A stretch of 64,000 bases of DNA, from NCBI RefSeq assembly GCF_000003195.3, contig NW_018396401.1, positions 428,064 through 492,063 on the forward strand, written 5' to 3'. This document shows, piece after piece, positions 1 through 10,993 of the stretch. Positions within the stretch are counted from its first letter, which is position 1. Each line of letters begins with the position of its first letter. Below the pieces are notes generated by a model. The model worked only from the letters and a program-made list of their open reading frames with translations. It was not told the origin of the DNA and did no database searches. The position numbers and the translations under genes are program-made. This DNA is from Sorghum bicolor. Its lineage: Eukaryota > Streptophyta > Magnoliopsida > Poales > Poaceae.

Positions 1-1580
1 CGGCTCCGTGGGGCTCAGGGTGATGGGGCTCAGTGGATGCTCTGTTCGGTCAATTTGGAGATATTGCTAATCTTGATGCAAGATAGGTGCACGGTTTGCA
101 TGGAACATACCAAATACTTGGAAATCAATCTGGACACACATGATGGAACTCCTAGATGACGTGTGTCATATGAAATCTTGCTTCGATCTATTTGGAGACA
201 GTGTTAGTTTCGGTGCAAGATAGGTGCAAGGTTTGCACATAATGTAGCATAGGCTAAGAAACCATTTTGGACGCACCCGATGGTACTCCTAGGTTAAAGG
301 CTCAAGTGAAAGCTCGGTTTGGTCTATTTGGAGATAGTGCTAATCTTGATGCAAGATAGATGCATGGTCTACATGGCTCGTACCATATGCTTAGAAATTA
401 ATTTGGACACACCCATAGAACTCCTTGACGACATGTGTCATATGAAATCTCGCTTTGGTGTGCTTAGAGACAGTATTAGTTTTGGTGCAAGATATGTGCA
501 CGGTTTGCGCCTAATGCACCAAAGTCTAAGAAAGCATTTTGGAAGCACCTGTTGGTACTCCTAGGCGAAGAGGCTCAAGTGGAGGCTCGGTTCGATCAGT
601 TTAGAGATAGTGCTAATCTTGATGCAAGATAGGTGCACGATTTGCATGGAACATACCATATGCTCAGAAATCAATTTAGACGCACCAGATGGAACTCCTA
701 GATGGGTGTCATATGGAATCTCACTTCCGTCCGTTTAGAGATAGTGTTAGTTTCGGTGCAAGATAGGTGCACGGTTTGCACCTAATGCACCATAGGATAA
801 GAAACCATTTTGGACGCACCCGATGGTACTCCTAGGTCAAGGGGCTCAAGTGACAGCTCGGTTTGGTCTGTTTGGAGATAGTGCTAATCTAGATGCAAGA
901 TAGATGCATGGTTTGCATGGAACATATGATATGCCCAGAAATCAATTAGGACGCACCTGATATAACTCCTTGATGAAGTGTGTCATATGGAATCTTGCTT
1001 CGGTTCGTTTAGAGACAGTGTTAGTGGTAGAAGATATATGCACGGTTTACGCCTAATGCACCATAGGCTAAGAAACCATTTTAGACGCACCCGATGGTAC
1101 TCGTAGTTGAAGAGGATCAAGTGGAGGCTCGATTTGGTCTGTTCGGATATAGTGCTAATCTTGATGCAAGATAGTTGCACAGTTTGCATGGAACGTACCA
1201 TATGTTAAGAAATTAATTTGGACGCAACCAATGGAACTCCTAGATGACGTGTGTCATATGGAATCTCGCTTCGGTCCGTTCGGAGACAATGTTAGTTTTG
1301 GTGCAAGATAGGTGCATAGTTTGTGCCTAATGCACCATAGTCTAGAAACCATTTTTGATGCACCTATTTGTACTCCTAGATAAAGAGGCTCAAGTGGAAG
1401 CTCGGTTCGGTCTGTTCGGAGATAGTGCTAATCTTGATGCAAGATAGGTGCATGGTTTGCATGGAACATACCATATGCTTGGAAATCAATTTGGATGCAC
1501 CCGTCGAAACTCCTTGATGACGTGTGTCATATGGAATCTCACTTTGGTCTGTTTAGAAAAATGTTCGTTTCGGTGCAAGA
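1..1580 (+). repeat. Segmental duplication, left copy (paired with 3811-5700)
   Basis: Satellite variants here recur in the same order 3810 bp downstream (for example the rare 3-bp deletion GATGGGTGTCAT at about 692 and 4511), with the offset rising to 4119 bp after the extra 309-bp duplication at 4771-5079. The homology stops near 1580/5700, where monomer variants diverge. The left limit cannot be judged because it meets the window edge. Confidence 0.7.
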
Positions 1581-2738
1581 TATGTGCATGGTTTGCGCCT
1601 AATGCACCATAGGCTAAGAAACCATTTTGCAAGCACCTGTTGGATCTTTGGTGAAGAGGCTCAAGTGGACGCTCGGTTTGATCTGTTCGGAGATAGTGCT
1701 AATCTTGATGCAAGATAGGTGCATGATTTGCAAGGAACATACCATATGCATAGAAATCAATTTGGAGGCACGTAATGGAACTCCTAGATGACGTGTGTCA
1801 TATGGAATCTGGATTCGGTTCATTTGTAGACATTGTATGTTTTAGTGCAGGATAGGTGCACAGTTTGTGCCTAATGCACCATAGTCTAAGAAACCATTTT
1901 GGACGCACTATTTGGTACTCCTGGGTGAAGAGGCCCATGTGGAAGCTTGGTTTGGTCAGTTTGGAGATAGTGCTAATCCTTATGCAAGGTAGGTGCATGG
2001 TTTGCATGGAACATACCATATGCTTGGAAATCAATTTGGATGCACCCGATGGAACACCTTGATGACGTTTGCTATATAGAATCTCGCTTCGGTCCATTTG
2101 GAGACATTGTTAGTTTCGCTGCAAGATAGGTGCACAGTTTGCACCTAATGCACCATAGTCTAAGAAACCATTTTCGATGCACTTGTTGGTACTCCAAGGC
2201 GAAGGGGCTCAAGTGGATGCTCGGTTCGGTCTATTTGGAGATAGTGCTAATCTTGATGCAAGATAGGTGCACGGTTTGCTTGGAACATACCAAATACTTG
2301 GAAATCAATCTGGACGCACATGATGGAACTCCTAAATGACGTGTGTCATACGAAATCTTGTGTCGGTCTGTTTAGAGATAGTGTTAGTTTCGGTGCAAGA
2401 TAGGTGCAAGGTTTGCACATAATGCAGCATAGGCTAAGAAACCATTTTGGACGCACCTGATGGTACTCCTAGGTAAAAGGCTCAAGTGAAAGCTCGGTTT
2501 GGTCTATTTGGAGATAGTGCTAATCTTGATGCAAGATAGATACACGGTCTACATGGAACGTACCATATGCTTAGAAATTAATTTAGACACACCCATAGAA
2601 CTCCTTGATGACGTGTGTCATATGAAATCTACCTTTGGTGTGCTTAGAGACAGTATTAGTTTCGGTGCAAGATATGCGCACGGTTTGCGCCTAATGCACC
2701 AAAGTCTAAGAAACCATTTTGGAAGCACCTGTTGGTAC
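1100..2738 (+). repeat. 1.63-kb tandem duplication in satellite, copy 1
   Basis: Variant monomers from about 1100 to 2738 reappear directly adjacent at about 2738-4370 with offset 1630-1638 bp, close to 12 monomers (6 dimers). The start is marked by the rare GTAGTTGAAGAGGATCAA variant at 1103 and again at 2741. This is a two-copy higher-order repeat made by in-register unequal exchange. Confidence 0.75.
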
Positions 2739-4370
2739 TCGTAGTTGAAGAGGATCAAATGGAGGCTCAATTTGGTCTGTTCGGATATAGTGCTAATCTT
2801 GATGCAAGATATTGCACAGATTGCATGGAACGTACCATATGTTAAGAATTTAATTTGGACGCACCCAATGGAACTCCTAGATGACGTGTGGAATCTCGCT
2901 TCAGTCTGTTTGGAGACAATGTTAGTTTTGGTGCAAGATAGCTGCATAGTTTGTGCCTAATGCACCATAGTCTAAGAAACCATTTTTGATGCACCTGTTT
3001 GTACTCCTAGATGAAGAGGCTCAAGTGGAAGCTCGGTTCGGTCTGTTTGGAGATAGTGCTAATCTTGATACAAGATAGGTGCACGGTTTGCATGGAACAT
3101 ACCATATGCATGGAAATCAATTTGCATGCACCCGACGGAACTCCTTGATGACATGTGTCATATGGAATCTCACTTTGGCCTGTTTAGAAACAGTGTTCGT
3201 TTCGGTGCAAGATATGTGCATGGTTTGCGCCTAATGCACCATAGTCTAAGAAACCATTTTAGAAGCACCTGTTGGTTCTTTGGTGAAGAGGCTCAAGTGG
3301 AAGCTCGGTTTGATCTGTTTGGAGATAGTGCTAATCTTGATGCAAGATAGCTGAATGATTTGCAAGGAACATACCATATGCATAGAAATCAATTTGGACG
3401 CACCCAATGGAACTCCTAGATGATGTGTGTCATATGGAATCTTGCTTCGGTTCATTTGTAGACATTGTATGTTTTAGTGCAGGATAGGTCCACAGTTTGC
3501 GCCTAATGCACCATAGTCTAAGAAACCATTTTGGACGCACTATTTGGTACTCGTGGGTGAACAGGCTCAAGTGGAAGCTTGGTTTGGTCAGTTTGGAGAT
3601 AGTGCTAATCCTTATGCAAGGTAGGTGCATGGTTTGCATGGAACATACCATATGCTTAGAAATCAATTTGGATGCACCTGATGGAACTCCTTGATGACGT
3701 GTGCTATATGGAATCTCACTTCGGTCCACTTGGAGACATTGTTAGTTTCGGTGCAAAATAGGTGCACAGTTTGCACCTAATGCACCATAGTCTAAGAAAC
3801 CATTTTGGACACACTTGTTGCTACTCCTAGGTGAAGGGGCTCAAGTGGATGCTTGGTTCGGTCTGTTTGGAGATAGTGCTAATCTTGATGCAAGATAGGT
3901 GCACGGTTTGCTTGGAACGTACCAAATACTTGGAAATCAATCGAGACGCACATGATGGAACTCCTAGATGACGTGTGTCATACGAAATCTTGCTTCGGTG
4001 TGTTTGGAGACTGTTAGTTTCGGTGCAAGATAGGTGCAAGGTTTGCACATAATGCAGCATAGGCTAAGAAACCATTTTGGACGCACCCGATGGTACTCCT
4101 AGGTAAAAGGCTCAAGTGAAAGCTCGGTTTGGTCTATTTGGAGATAGTGCTAATCTTGATGCAAGATAGATGCACGGTCTACATGGAACGTAGCATATGC
4201 TTAGGAATTAATTTGGACACGCCCATAGAACTCCTTGATGACGTGTGTCATATGAAATCTCGGTTTGGTGTGCTTAGAGATAGTATTAGTTTCGGTGCAA
4301 GACATGTGCACGGTTTGCGCCTAATGCACCAAAGTCTAAGAAACCATTTTCGAAGCACCTGTTGGTACTC
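2738..4370 (+). repeat. 1.63-kb tandem duplication in satellite, copy 2
   Basis: Second copy of the 1100-2738 block, head-to-tail. The junction at 2738 joins the end of a B-type monomer (GTTGGTACTC) to the GTAGTTGAAG variant that opens the block. Copies differ by scattered substitutions and a few 1-6 bp indels, so the offset drifts from 1638 to 1630. Confidence 0.75.
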
Positions 4371-4461
4371 CTTGGTGAAGAGGCTCAAGTGGAGGTTCGG
4401 TTCGGTCTGTTTAGAGATAGTACTAATCTTGATGCAAGATAGGTGCACGATTTGCATGGAA

Positions 4462-5079
4462 CATACCATATGCTCAGAAATCAATTTGGACGCACCAGAT
4501 GGAACTCCTAGATGGGTGTCATATGGAATCTCACTTCCGTCCGTTTAGAGATAGTGTTAGTTTCGGTGCAAGATAGGTGCACGGTTTGCACCTAATGCAC
4601 CATAGGATAAGAAACCATTTTCGACGCACCCGATGGTACTCCTAGGTCAAGGGGCTCAAGTGACACCTCAGTTTGGTCTGTTTGGAGATAGTGCTAATCT
4701 TGATGCAAGATAGATACACGGTTTGCATGGAACATATGATATGCTCAAAAATCAATTAGGACGCACCTGACATACCATATGCTCAGAAATCAATTTGGAC
4801 GCACCAGATGGAACTCCTAGATGGGTGTCATATGGAATCTCACTTCCATCTGTTTAGAGATAGTGTTAGTTTCGGTGCAAGATAGGTGCACGGTTTGCAC
4901 CTAATGCACCATAGGATAAGAAACCATTTTGGACGCACCCGATGGTACTCCTAGGTCAAGGGGCTCAAGTGACACCTCAATTTGGTCTGTTTGGAGATAG
5001 TGCTAATCTTGATGCAAGATAGATGCACGGTTTGCATGGAACATACGATATGCTCAGAAATCAATTAGGACGCACCTGA
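4462..5079 (+). repeat. 309-bp out-of-register tandem duplication
   Basis: 4462-4770 and 4771-5079 are near-identical copies (fewer than about 10 differences by eye) starting CATACCATATGCTCAG and ending GGACGCACCTGA. 309 bp is not a multiple of 137 (it is 274 + 35), so the junction at 4770/4771 breaks monomer phase and puts two partial A monomers side by side. This differs from the in-register duplications elsewhere. Confidence 0.8.
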
Positions 5080-7420
5080 TATAACTCCTTGATGATGTGT
5101 GTCATATGGAATCTTGCTTCGGTTCGTTTAGAGACAGTGTTAGTGGTAAAAGATATATGCACGGTTTACGCCTAATGCACCATAGGCTAAGAAACAATTT
5201 TAGACGCACCCGATGGTACTCGTAGTTGAAGAGGATCAAGTGGAGGCTCAATTTGGTCTGTTCGGATATAGTGCTAATCTTGATGCAAGATAGTTGCACA
5301 GTTTGCATGGAACATACCATATGTTAAGAATTTAATTTGGACACACCCAATGGAACTCCTAGATGACGTGTGTCATATGGAATCTCGCTTCGGTCTGTTT
5401 GGAGATAATGTTAGTTTTGGTGCAAGATAGCTGCAAAGTTTGTGCCTAATGCACCATAGTCTAAGAAACTATTTTTGATGCACCTGTTTGTACTCCTAGA
5501 TGAAGAGGCTCAAGTGGAAGCTCGGTTTGGTCTGCTTGGAGATAGTACTAATCTTGATACAAGATAGGTGCACAGTTTGCATGGAACGTACCATATGCTT
5601 GGAAATCAATTTGGATGCACCCGACGGAACTCCTTGATGACGTGTGTCATATGGAATCTCACTTTGGTCTGTTTAGAAACAGTGTTCGTTTCGGTGCAAG
5701 ATAGGTGCACGGTTTGCACCTAATGCACCATAGGATAAGAAACTATTTCGGACGCACCCGATGGTACTCCTAGGTCAAGGGGCTCAAGTGACAGCTCGGT
5801 TTGGTCTGTTTGGAGATAGTGCTAATCTTGATGCAAGATAGATGCACAGTTTGCATGGAACATATGATATGCTCAGAAATCAATTAGGACGCACCTGATA
5901 TAACTCCTTGATGATGTGTGTCATATGGAATCTTGCTTCGGTTTGTTTAGAGACGGTGTTAGTTTTGGTAGAAGATATGTGCACGGTTTACGCCTAATGC
6001 ACCATAGGATAAGAAACCATTTTAGACGCACCCGATGGTACTTGTAGTTGAAGAGGCTCAAGTGGAGGCTCGATTTGGTCTGTTCGAATATAGTGCTAAT
6101 CTTGATGCAAGATAGTTGCAAAGTTTGCAAGGAACGTATGTTATGAAATCAATTCGGACGCACACAATGGAACTCCAAGATGACGTGTGTCATATGGAAT
6201 CTTGCTTCGGTCTATTTGGAGACAATGTTAGTTTCGGTGCAAGATAGGTGCATAGATTGTGCCTAATACACTATAGTCTAAGAAACCATTTTTGACGCAC
6301 CTGTTTGTACTCCTAGATGAAGAGGCTCAAGTGGAAGCTCGACTCGGTCTGTTTAGAGATAGTGCTAATCTTGATGCAAGATAGGAGCATGGTTTGCGTG
6401 GAACATACCATATGCTTAGAAATCAATTTGGATGCACCCGATGGAACTCCTTGATGATGTGTGTCATATGGAATCTCAATTTGGTCTGTTTAGAAATAGT
6501 AATAGTTTTGGTGGAAGATATGTGCATGGTTTGCGCCTAATGCACCATAGTCTAAGAAACCATTTTGGAAGCACCTGTTGGTACTTTGGTGAAGAGGCTC
6601 AAGTGGAAGCTTGGTTCGTTCAGTTTGGAGGTAGTGCTAATGCATGGTTTGCATGGAACATGCCATATGCTTGGAAATCAATTTGGATGCACCCGATGGA
6701 ACTCCTTGATGACGTGTGTCATATGGAATCTTGCTTCGGTCCTTTTGGAGACATTGTAAGTTTCGGTGCAAGATAGGTGCATAGTTTGCACCTAATGCAC
6801 CACAGTCTAAGAAACCATTTTGGACGCACTTGTTGGTACTCCAAGGTGAAGGGGCTCAAGTGGAGGCTCGGTTCGTTCTGTCTAGAGATAGTGCTAATGT
6901 TGATGCAAGATAGGTGCACGATTTGCATGGAACATACCATATGCTCAGAAATCAATTTGGACGCACCAGATGGAGCTCCTAGATGACATATGTCATTTGG
7001 AATCTCACTTCGGTCCTTTTAGAGACAGTGTTAGTTTCAGTGCAAGATAGGTGCACGGTTTGCACCTAATGCACAATAGGATAAGAAACCATTTTGGACG
7101 CACCCGATGGTACTCCTAGGTCAAGGGGCTCAAGTGAAAGCTCGGTTTGGCCTGTTTTGGGGATAGTGCTGCTCTTGATGCAAGATAGATGCACGGTTTG
7201 CATGGAACATACGATATGCTCAGAAATAATATAGGACGCACCTGATATAACTCCTTGATGATGTGTGTCATATGGAATCTTGCTTCGGTTCGTTTAGAGA
7301 TAGTGTTAGTTTTGGTAGAAGATATGTGAATGGTTTACGCCTAATGCACCATAGGCTAAGAAACCATTTTAGATGCAGCCGATGGTACTTGTAGTTGAAG
7401 AGGCTCAAGTGGAGGCTCGA

Positions 7421-8590
7421 TTAGAAACAGTGTTAGTTTCGGTGCAAGATATGTGCATGGTTTGCGCTAATGCACCATAGTCTAAGAAACCATTTTGGAA
7501 GCACCTGTTGGTACTTCGGTGAAGAGGCTCAAGTGAAAGCTCGGTTTGATCTGTTTGGAGATAGTGCCAATCTTGATGCAAGATAGGTGCATGATTTGCA
7601 AGGAACATACCATATGCTTAGAAATCAATTTGGACGCACCCAATGGAACTCCTAGATGACGTGTGTCATATGGAATCTTGCTTCAGTCTATATGTAGACA
7701 ATGTATGTTTTAGTGCAAGATAGGTGCACAGTTTGCGCCTAATGCACCATAGTCTAAGAAACCATTTTGGACGCACTATTTGGTACTCCTGGTTGAAGAG
7801 GCTCAAGTGGAAGCTTGGTTCGGTCAGTTTGGAGATAGTGCTAATCCTTATGCAAGGTAGGTGCATGGTTTGCATTGATCATACCATATGCTTGAATATC
7901 AATTTGGATGCAACTGATGGAACTCCTTGATGACGTGTGTCATATGGAATCTCGCTTCGGTCCATTTGGAGACATTGTTAGTTTTGGTGCAAGATGGGTG
8001 CATAGTTTGCACCTAATGCACCATAGTCTAAGAAACCATTTTGGACGCACTTGTTGGTACTCCTAGGTGAAGGTGCTCAAGTGGATGCTCGGTTCGGTTT
8101 GTTTGGAGATAGAGCTAATCTTGATGTAAGATAGGTGCACGGTTTGCATGGAACGTACCAAATGCTTGGAAATCAATCTAGACGCACATGATGGAACTCC
8201 TAGATGACGGACGTGTGTCATACGAAATCTAGCTTCGGTCTGTTTGGAGATAATGTTAGCTTCGGTGCAAGATAGGTGCAAGGTTTGCTCATAATGCAGC
8301 ATAGGCTAAGAAACCATTTTGAACGCACCCAATGGTACTCCTAGGTAAAAGGCTCAAGTGAAAGCTCAGTTTGGTCTATTTGGAGATAGTGCTAATCTTG
8401 ATGCAAGATAGATGCACGGTCTGCATGGAACGTACCATATGCTTAGAAAATAATTTGGACACACCCGATAGAACTCCTTGATGACGTGTGTCATATAGAA
8501 TCTCGCTTTGGTGTGCTTAGAGACAGTATTAGTTTCGGTGCAAGATATGTGCACGGTTTGCGCCTAATGCACCAATCTCTAAGAAACCAT
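7421..8590 (+). repeat. Inverted segmental duplication, left arm (paired with about 29650-30815)
   Basis: This stretch matches the reverse complement of about 29650-30815; coordinates of matching sites sum to about 38225-38234. Shared diagnostic variants include CACCAATCTCTAAG at 8570 and its complement near 29655. At 7421 the left limit is an abrupt fusion (GAGGCTCGATT joined to AGAAACAGTG). The right limit at about 8590 coincides with the left limit of the 9.7-kb duplication. Confidence 0.7.
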
Positions 8591-8856
8591 TTTAGATGCA
8601 CCCAATGGTACTCGTAGTTGAAGAGGCTCAAGTGGACGCTCGATTTGGTCTGTTCAGATATAGTGCTAATCTTGGTGTAAGATAGTTGCAAATTCTAGAT
8701 GAGTTGTGTTATATGAAATCTCGCTTCAGTCTGTTTGGAAACAATGTTTGTTTCGGTGCAAGATAGGTGCATAGTTTGTGCCTAATGCACCATAGTCTAA
8801 GAAACCATTTTTGGCACACGTGTTTGAACTCCTAGATGAAGAGGCTCAAGTGGAAG

Positions 8857-8861
8857 CTTAG
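8857..8861 (+). repeat. Target-site duplication CTTAG, 5' of CRM element 1
   Basis: CTTAG immediately precedes the LTR start TGATGAGG and is repeated at 13851-13855 after the LTR end GCATCA. A 5-bp duplication is the Ty3/gypsy norm. The satellite target was AAGCTTAGTTCAGTCTG. Confidence 0.92.
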
Positions 8862-9195
8862 TGATGAGGACATCAACACCAGCGATACATCCTCTCCTAC
8901 ATCCTCTCCGACACAACCTATAGCTGGTCCTACATCTCCGACACAACCTATAGCTGGTCCTACATCCTCTCCGACACAACCTATAGCTGGTCCTCTTACT
9001 CGTGCTCATGCCCGTCAACTCAACCTTCAAGTAAGTTCAGTTTTAAACTCTTGTCAATCATATTTAGACAATGGAGACACGTGCACTTTCGTGTTGCTCA
9101 GGAATAATGGACAAGATCAGCAAGGGAAGGTTCAACTGCATTCAGAATTTGAGGCAACACCAACTTCAAGGGCTGATTGCATATGGGAAGAGTGA
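8862..9195 (+). pseudogene. LTR copy of the CRM integrase C-terminal tail, cut off from pol
   Basis: In intact CRM elements the polyprotein reads into the 3' LTR, which encodes the integrase C-terminal targeting (CR) region; the 5' LTR carries a second, uncoupled copy. Here the frame runs from DEDINTSD through three copies of the 10-11 residue unit PTSSPTQPIAG, then LTRARARQLNLQ, and stops after RADCIWEE. Because the 3' LTR of this element lacks this part, the 5' LTR holds the only copy. It has no start codon of its own belonging to the element; the upstream in-frame ATG lies in satellite. Confidence 0.75.
8898..8993 (+). repeat. 33/30/33-bp coding minisatellite in LTR of element 1
   Basis: Three tandem units (8898-8930, 8931-8960, 8961-8993) of TACATCCTCTCCGACACAAC plus CTATAGCTGGTCC; the middle unit lacks 3 bp. 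All lengths are multiples of 3, so the integrase-tail frame is preserved. The solo LTR at 39860 has a single unit, and element 3 has expanded a different unit. Confidence 0.9.
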
Positions 9196-9614
9196 TAACT
9201 TAACAAAGGTAATTGGAGATCAGGTCCAAGCCTCCACAACATCCTCTATCAAGTTACCACGTCGCTTCTAAAGCAAGGAAACAAAGAGTCCAAACCCAAC
9301 AAGTTTTGGGAGTTGGATTCGGACTGGAAAATAACTCTAACTTGTAAGGATCACCACGGCGTCATATGGACTCCAACTGGGACGTTCCTATACTTGTTGG
9401 AAAGCTCATGAAGTCTACTTTCCAATGGGTCCAACTACATATCTATGCAGCTTATGAGTCGGGCGCAGTCCTTGTTTTCGTGCCGCCACCTTTTTCTGTT
9501 TTGGTGCTGCGTCACCCTATTTTGGACCAATGGCCCATGTATCAAGTTGAGTCCAATAGGCACGCGTCCTAGGGTTGGAGAACGACTCTAGCACCCCTTT
9601 GGTCGTCCTCCCCT

Positions 9615-9629
9615 CTATTTATTTACATC
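9615..9629 (+). promoter_or_regulatory. Candidate TATA box in 5' LTR of element 1
   Basis: CTATTTATTTACATC sits at the expected U3/R position. The solo LTR has CTACTTATATCCCTC at the aligned site, so an AT-rich core is kept between diverged subfamilies. There is no transcript evidence in the sequence itself. Confidence 0.4.
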
Positions 9630-10022
9630 TAGAGCCGCCATGAACAACTGGGTTTTGTTTAGATCAAGTTTAGCCTTCGCTACTTGCTTGTAGGCGCGCG
9701 TGCAGGATCAGCCGCCCGTCTCCTTGTCTTCGGAACCCCATTGTTGATTCAGATTCAGTTTGAAACCTTCAATTCATCTTGCAAATTCAGTGCTTGTTTT
9801 CTCGTTCTTGCTAGTTCTTCGATTGCTTGCAGGACGGGAGCCCTAGGGGCTGGTTGTCGCGCTCCACAAGATCGTGACGGCTGTTGGACGTGGTGTATCG
9901 GTTGCTAAGGCGCAATCTTGAGGGCTGTAGTCGGGCCGTGAACGTCATCTCCATCCACTAATCGAGTTATCCAGCGCCTCTCATCGAAAGATCAGGCCAA
10001 AAATCCTAGCGGGTTCACATCA

Positions 10023-10993
10023 GTTCAGAGCAAGGTTTATCGGTGAGAGATTTCCAATTCTTCATGTTTGTTTTTCCTATAGTCCAAAAAAAGCCAAAAA
10101 ATATAGCAGATTTGTTTTCCATAATCCTATAAATCCTTTGTGCCGTGGCTAGTACTACTTAGTTAGGGCTGGTTGAATGAGTGTTTGCTTCGGTCGTGTC
10201 CAGTTCTGGTTTTAGTTTAGTCCTTTAGAGTTTTGAGTTCTTGTCACCATCTAGTCACAACTGCGTCCAATCTATTGTGGGTTGGAATTTGAGTAGATCT
10301 TGATAATAGGTGCAGCCACTTGTTGGTCTATTCTGCGTTTCCATCAACGTGATCCAAAAGGAAAGATAGCACTTCATACTTGTGCTAGATATATTGAATT
10401 TTGAGGTTCAGCCTTACTCTAGTGAGAGGGTGAGAGTGGTGAAGTGATATTTTGTACTATTTTGTTTATATAATCAGGTTTTGAGGTTCCCAAAAAAAAA
10501 GAAAAGAGAAAGAAAAAAAATAAAGAAAAAAAAGAAAGAAAGAAAGAAAAAAGAAAAAAAAATCAAAAAAGGGGATTGTTGTTCCTTTTGTTTCCAGTAG
10601 TGCTGCTCATTTTGTTTCTAGTGGTGTGCTGTGTTTTCCCTTTGTGTCCAGGCTCGCGTCTCTAGCACGGTCTAGCCTAGGACCAGCACAGTACCATCGT
10701 TGAACGCTTATTCAGCTCGCTTTTATAACTAACGTGGTGCTAGTTCGTTCCTTGTTTCAGCCCACCTATAGCTCCACATACTCTACAGCTTGACAGGTCT
10801 TGTGCTGCAGCACCGATACACTTCATCCATTGCTGTACACTTGTTGGCAGACGACCCCTCCTGTCAAGCAAGGTAAGAATTGGTAAGAACTTGTGTTACA
10901 GGTTGAGTGTGAGCGACTTGCTGTAGCTACATCCTAGTAGTTGTAGGGCTTTTATTTCTTCACTTGCCTTTTTGTTGTCTTTGTCTTTGAACC
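10023..10993 (+). other. Untranslated leader of CRM element 1 with damaged PBS
   Basis: The PBS that follows the 5' LTR in element 3 (GTTGGTAATCAGAGCAAGG) reads GTTCAGAGCAAGG here: 6 bp (GGTAAT) is missing, which removes most of the match to the 3' end of initiator tRNA-Met. The leader contains an A-rich purine tract (about 10492-10574, many AAAG units), and a GTAAG / TTACAG pair near 10870-10905 that is too close together for a normal intron. No coding potential is seen before the gag ATG. Confidence 0.7.

Larger units (their letters stand above)
1..8861 (+). repeat. 137-bp centromeric satellite array, block 1 (+)
   Basis: Head-to-tail satellite. The anchor AAGATAGGTGCA recurs at 80 and 217, exactly 137 bp apart, and keeps this spacing through the block. 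Two monomer types alternate: type A (GCATGGAACATACCATATGC, then GATGACGTGTGTCATATGG) and type B (GCCTAATGCACCATAG, then GAGGCTCAAGTGG), giving a 274-bp dimer. Length and motifs fit the sorghum/sugarcane CEN38-type centromere satellite; the family name is from memory. The array carries nested duplications listed separately. Short open frames in it are by-products of the repeat and show no conserved protein. It ends at the TSD of CRM element 1. Confidence 0.93.
8862..10022 (+). repeat. 5' LTR of CRM element 1 (1161 bp)
   Basis: Starts TGATGAGGACATCAACACC and ends GGGTTCACATCA. The first third (U3) stays open and encodes the integrase tail. A TATA-like CTATTTATTTACATC lies at about 9615-9629, after the GC-rich GACGCGTCCTAGGG. 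It differs from its own 3' LTR at about 8 of 464 shared sites; about 5 of these are also present in element 2 and so predate the 9.7-kb duplication. Confidence 0.92.

Noticed and set aside
1..8861. Dozens of 60-140 codon open frames across the satellite on both strands, many resembling one another
   Set aside because: They follow the repeat period (137 is not a multiple of 3), occur on both strands at once, break irregularly and match no protein family. Similarity between them is only satellite similarity.
9684..9908. 74-codon frame in R/U5 of the LTR, open in five LTR copies (9684, 13512, 19402, 23230, 40435)
   Set aside because: The copies are close relatives, so openness is expected. The equivalent region of element 3 lacks the frame. 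No known CRM protein maps there.
10866..10910. Possible short intron in the leader (GTAAG ... TTACAG)
   Set aside because: The distance of about 35 bp is below workable plant intron size, and nothing else supports splicing.
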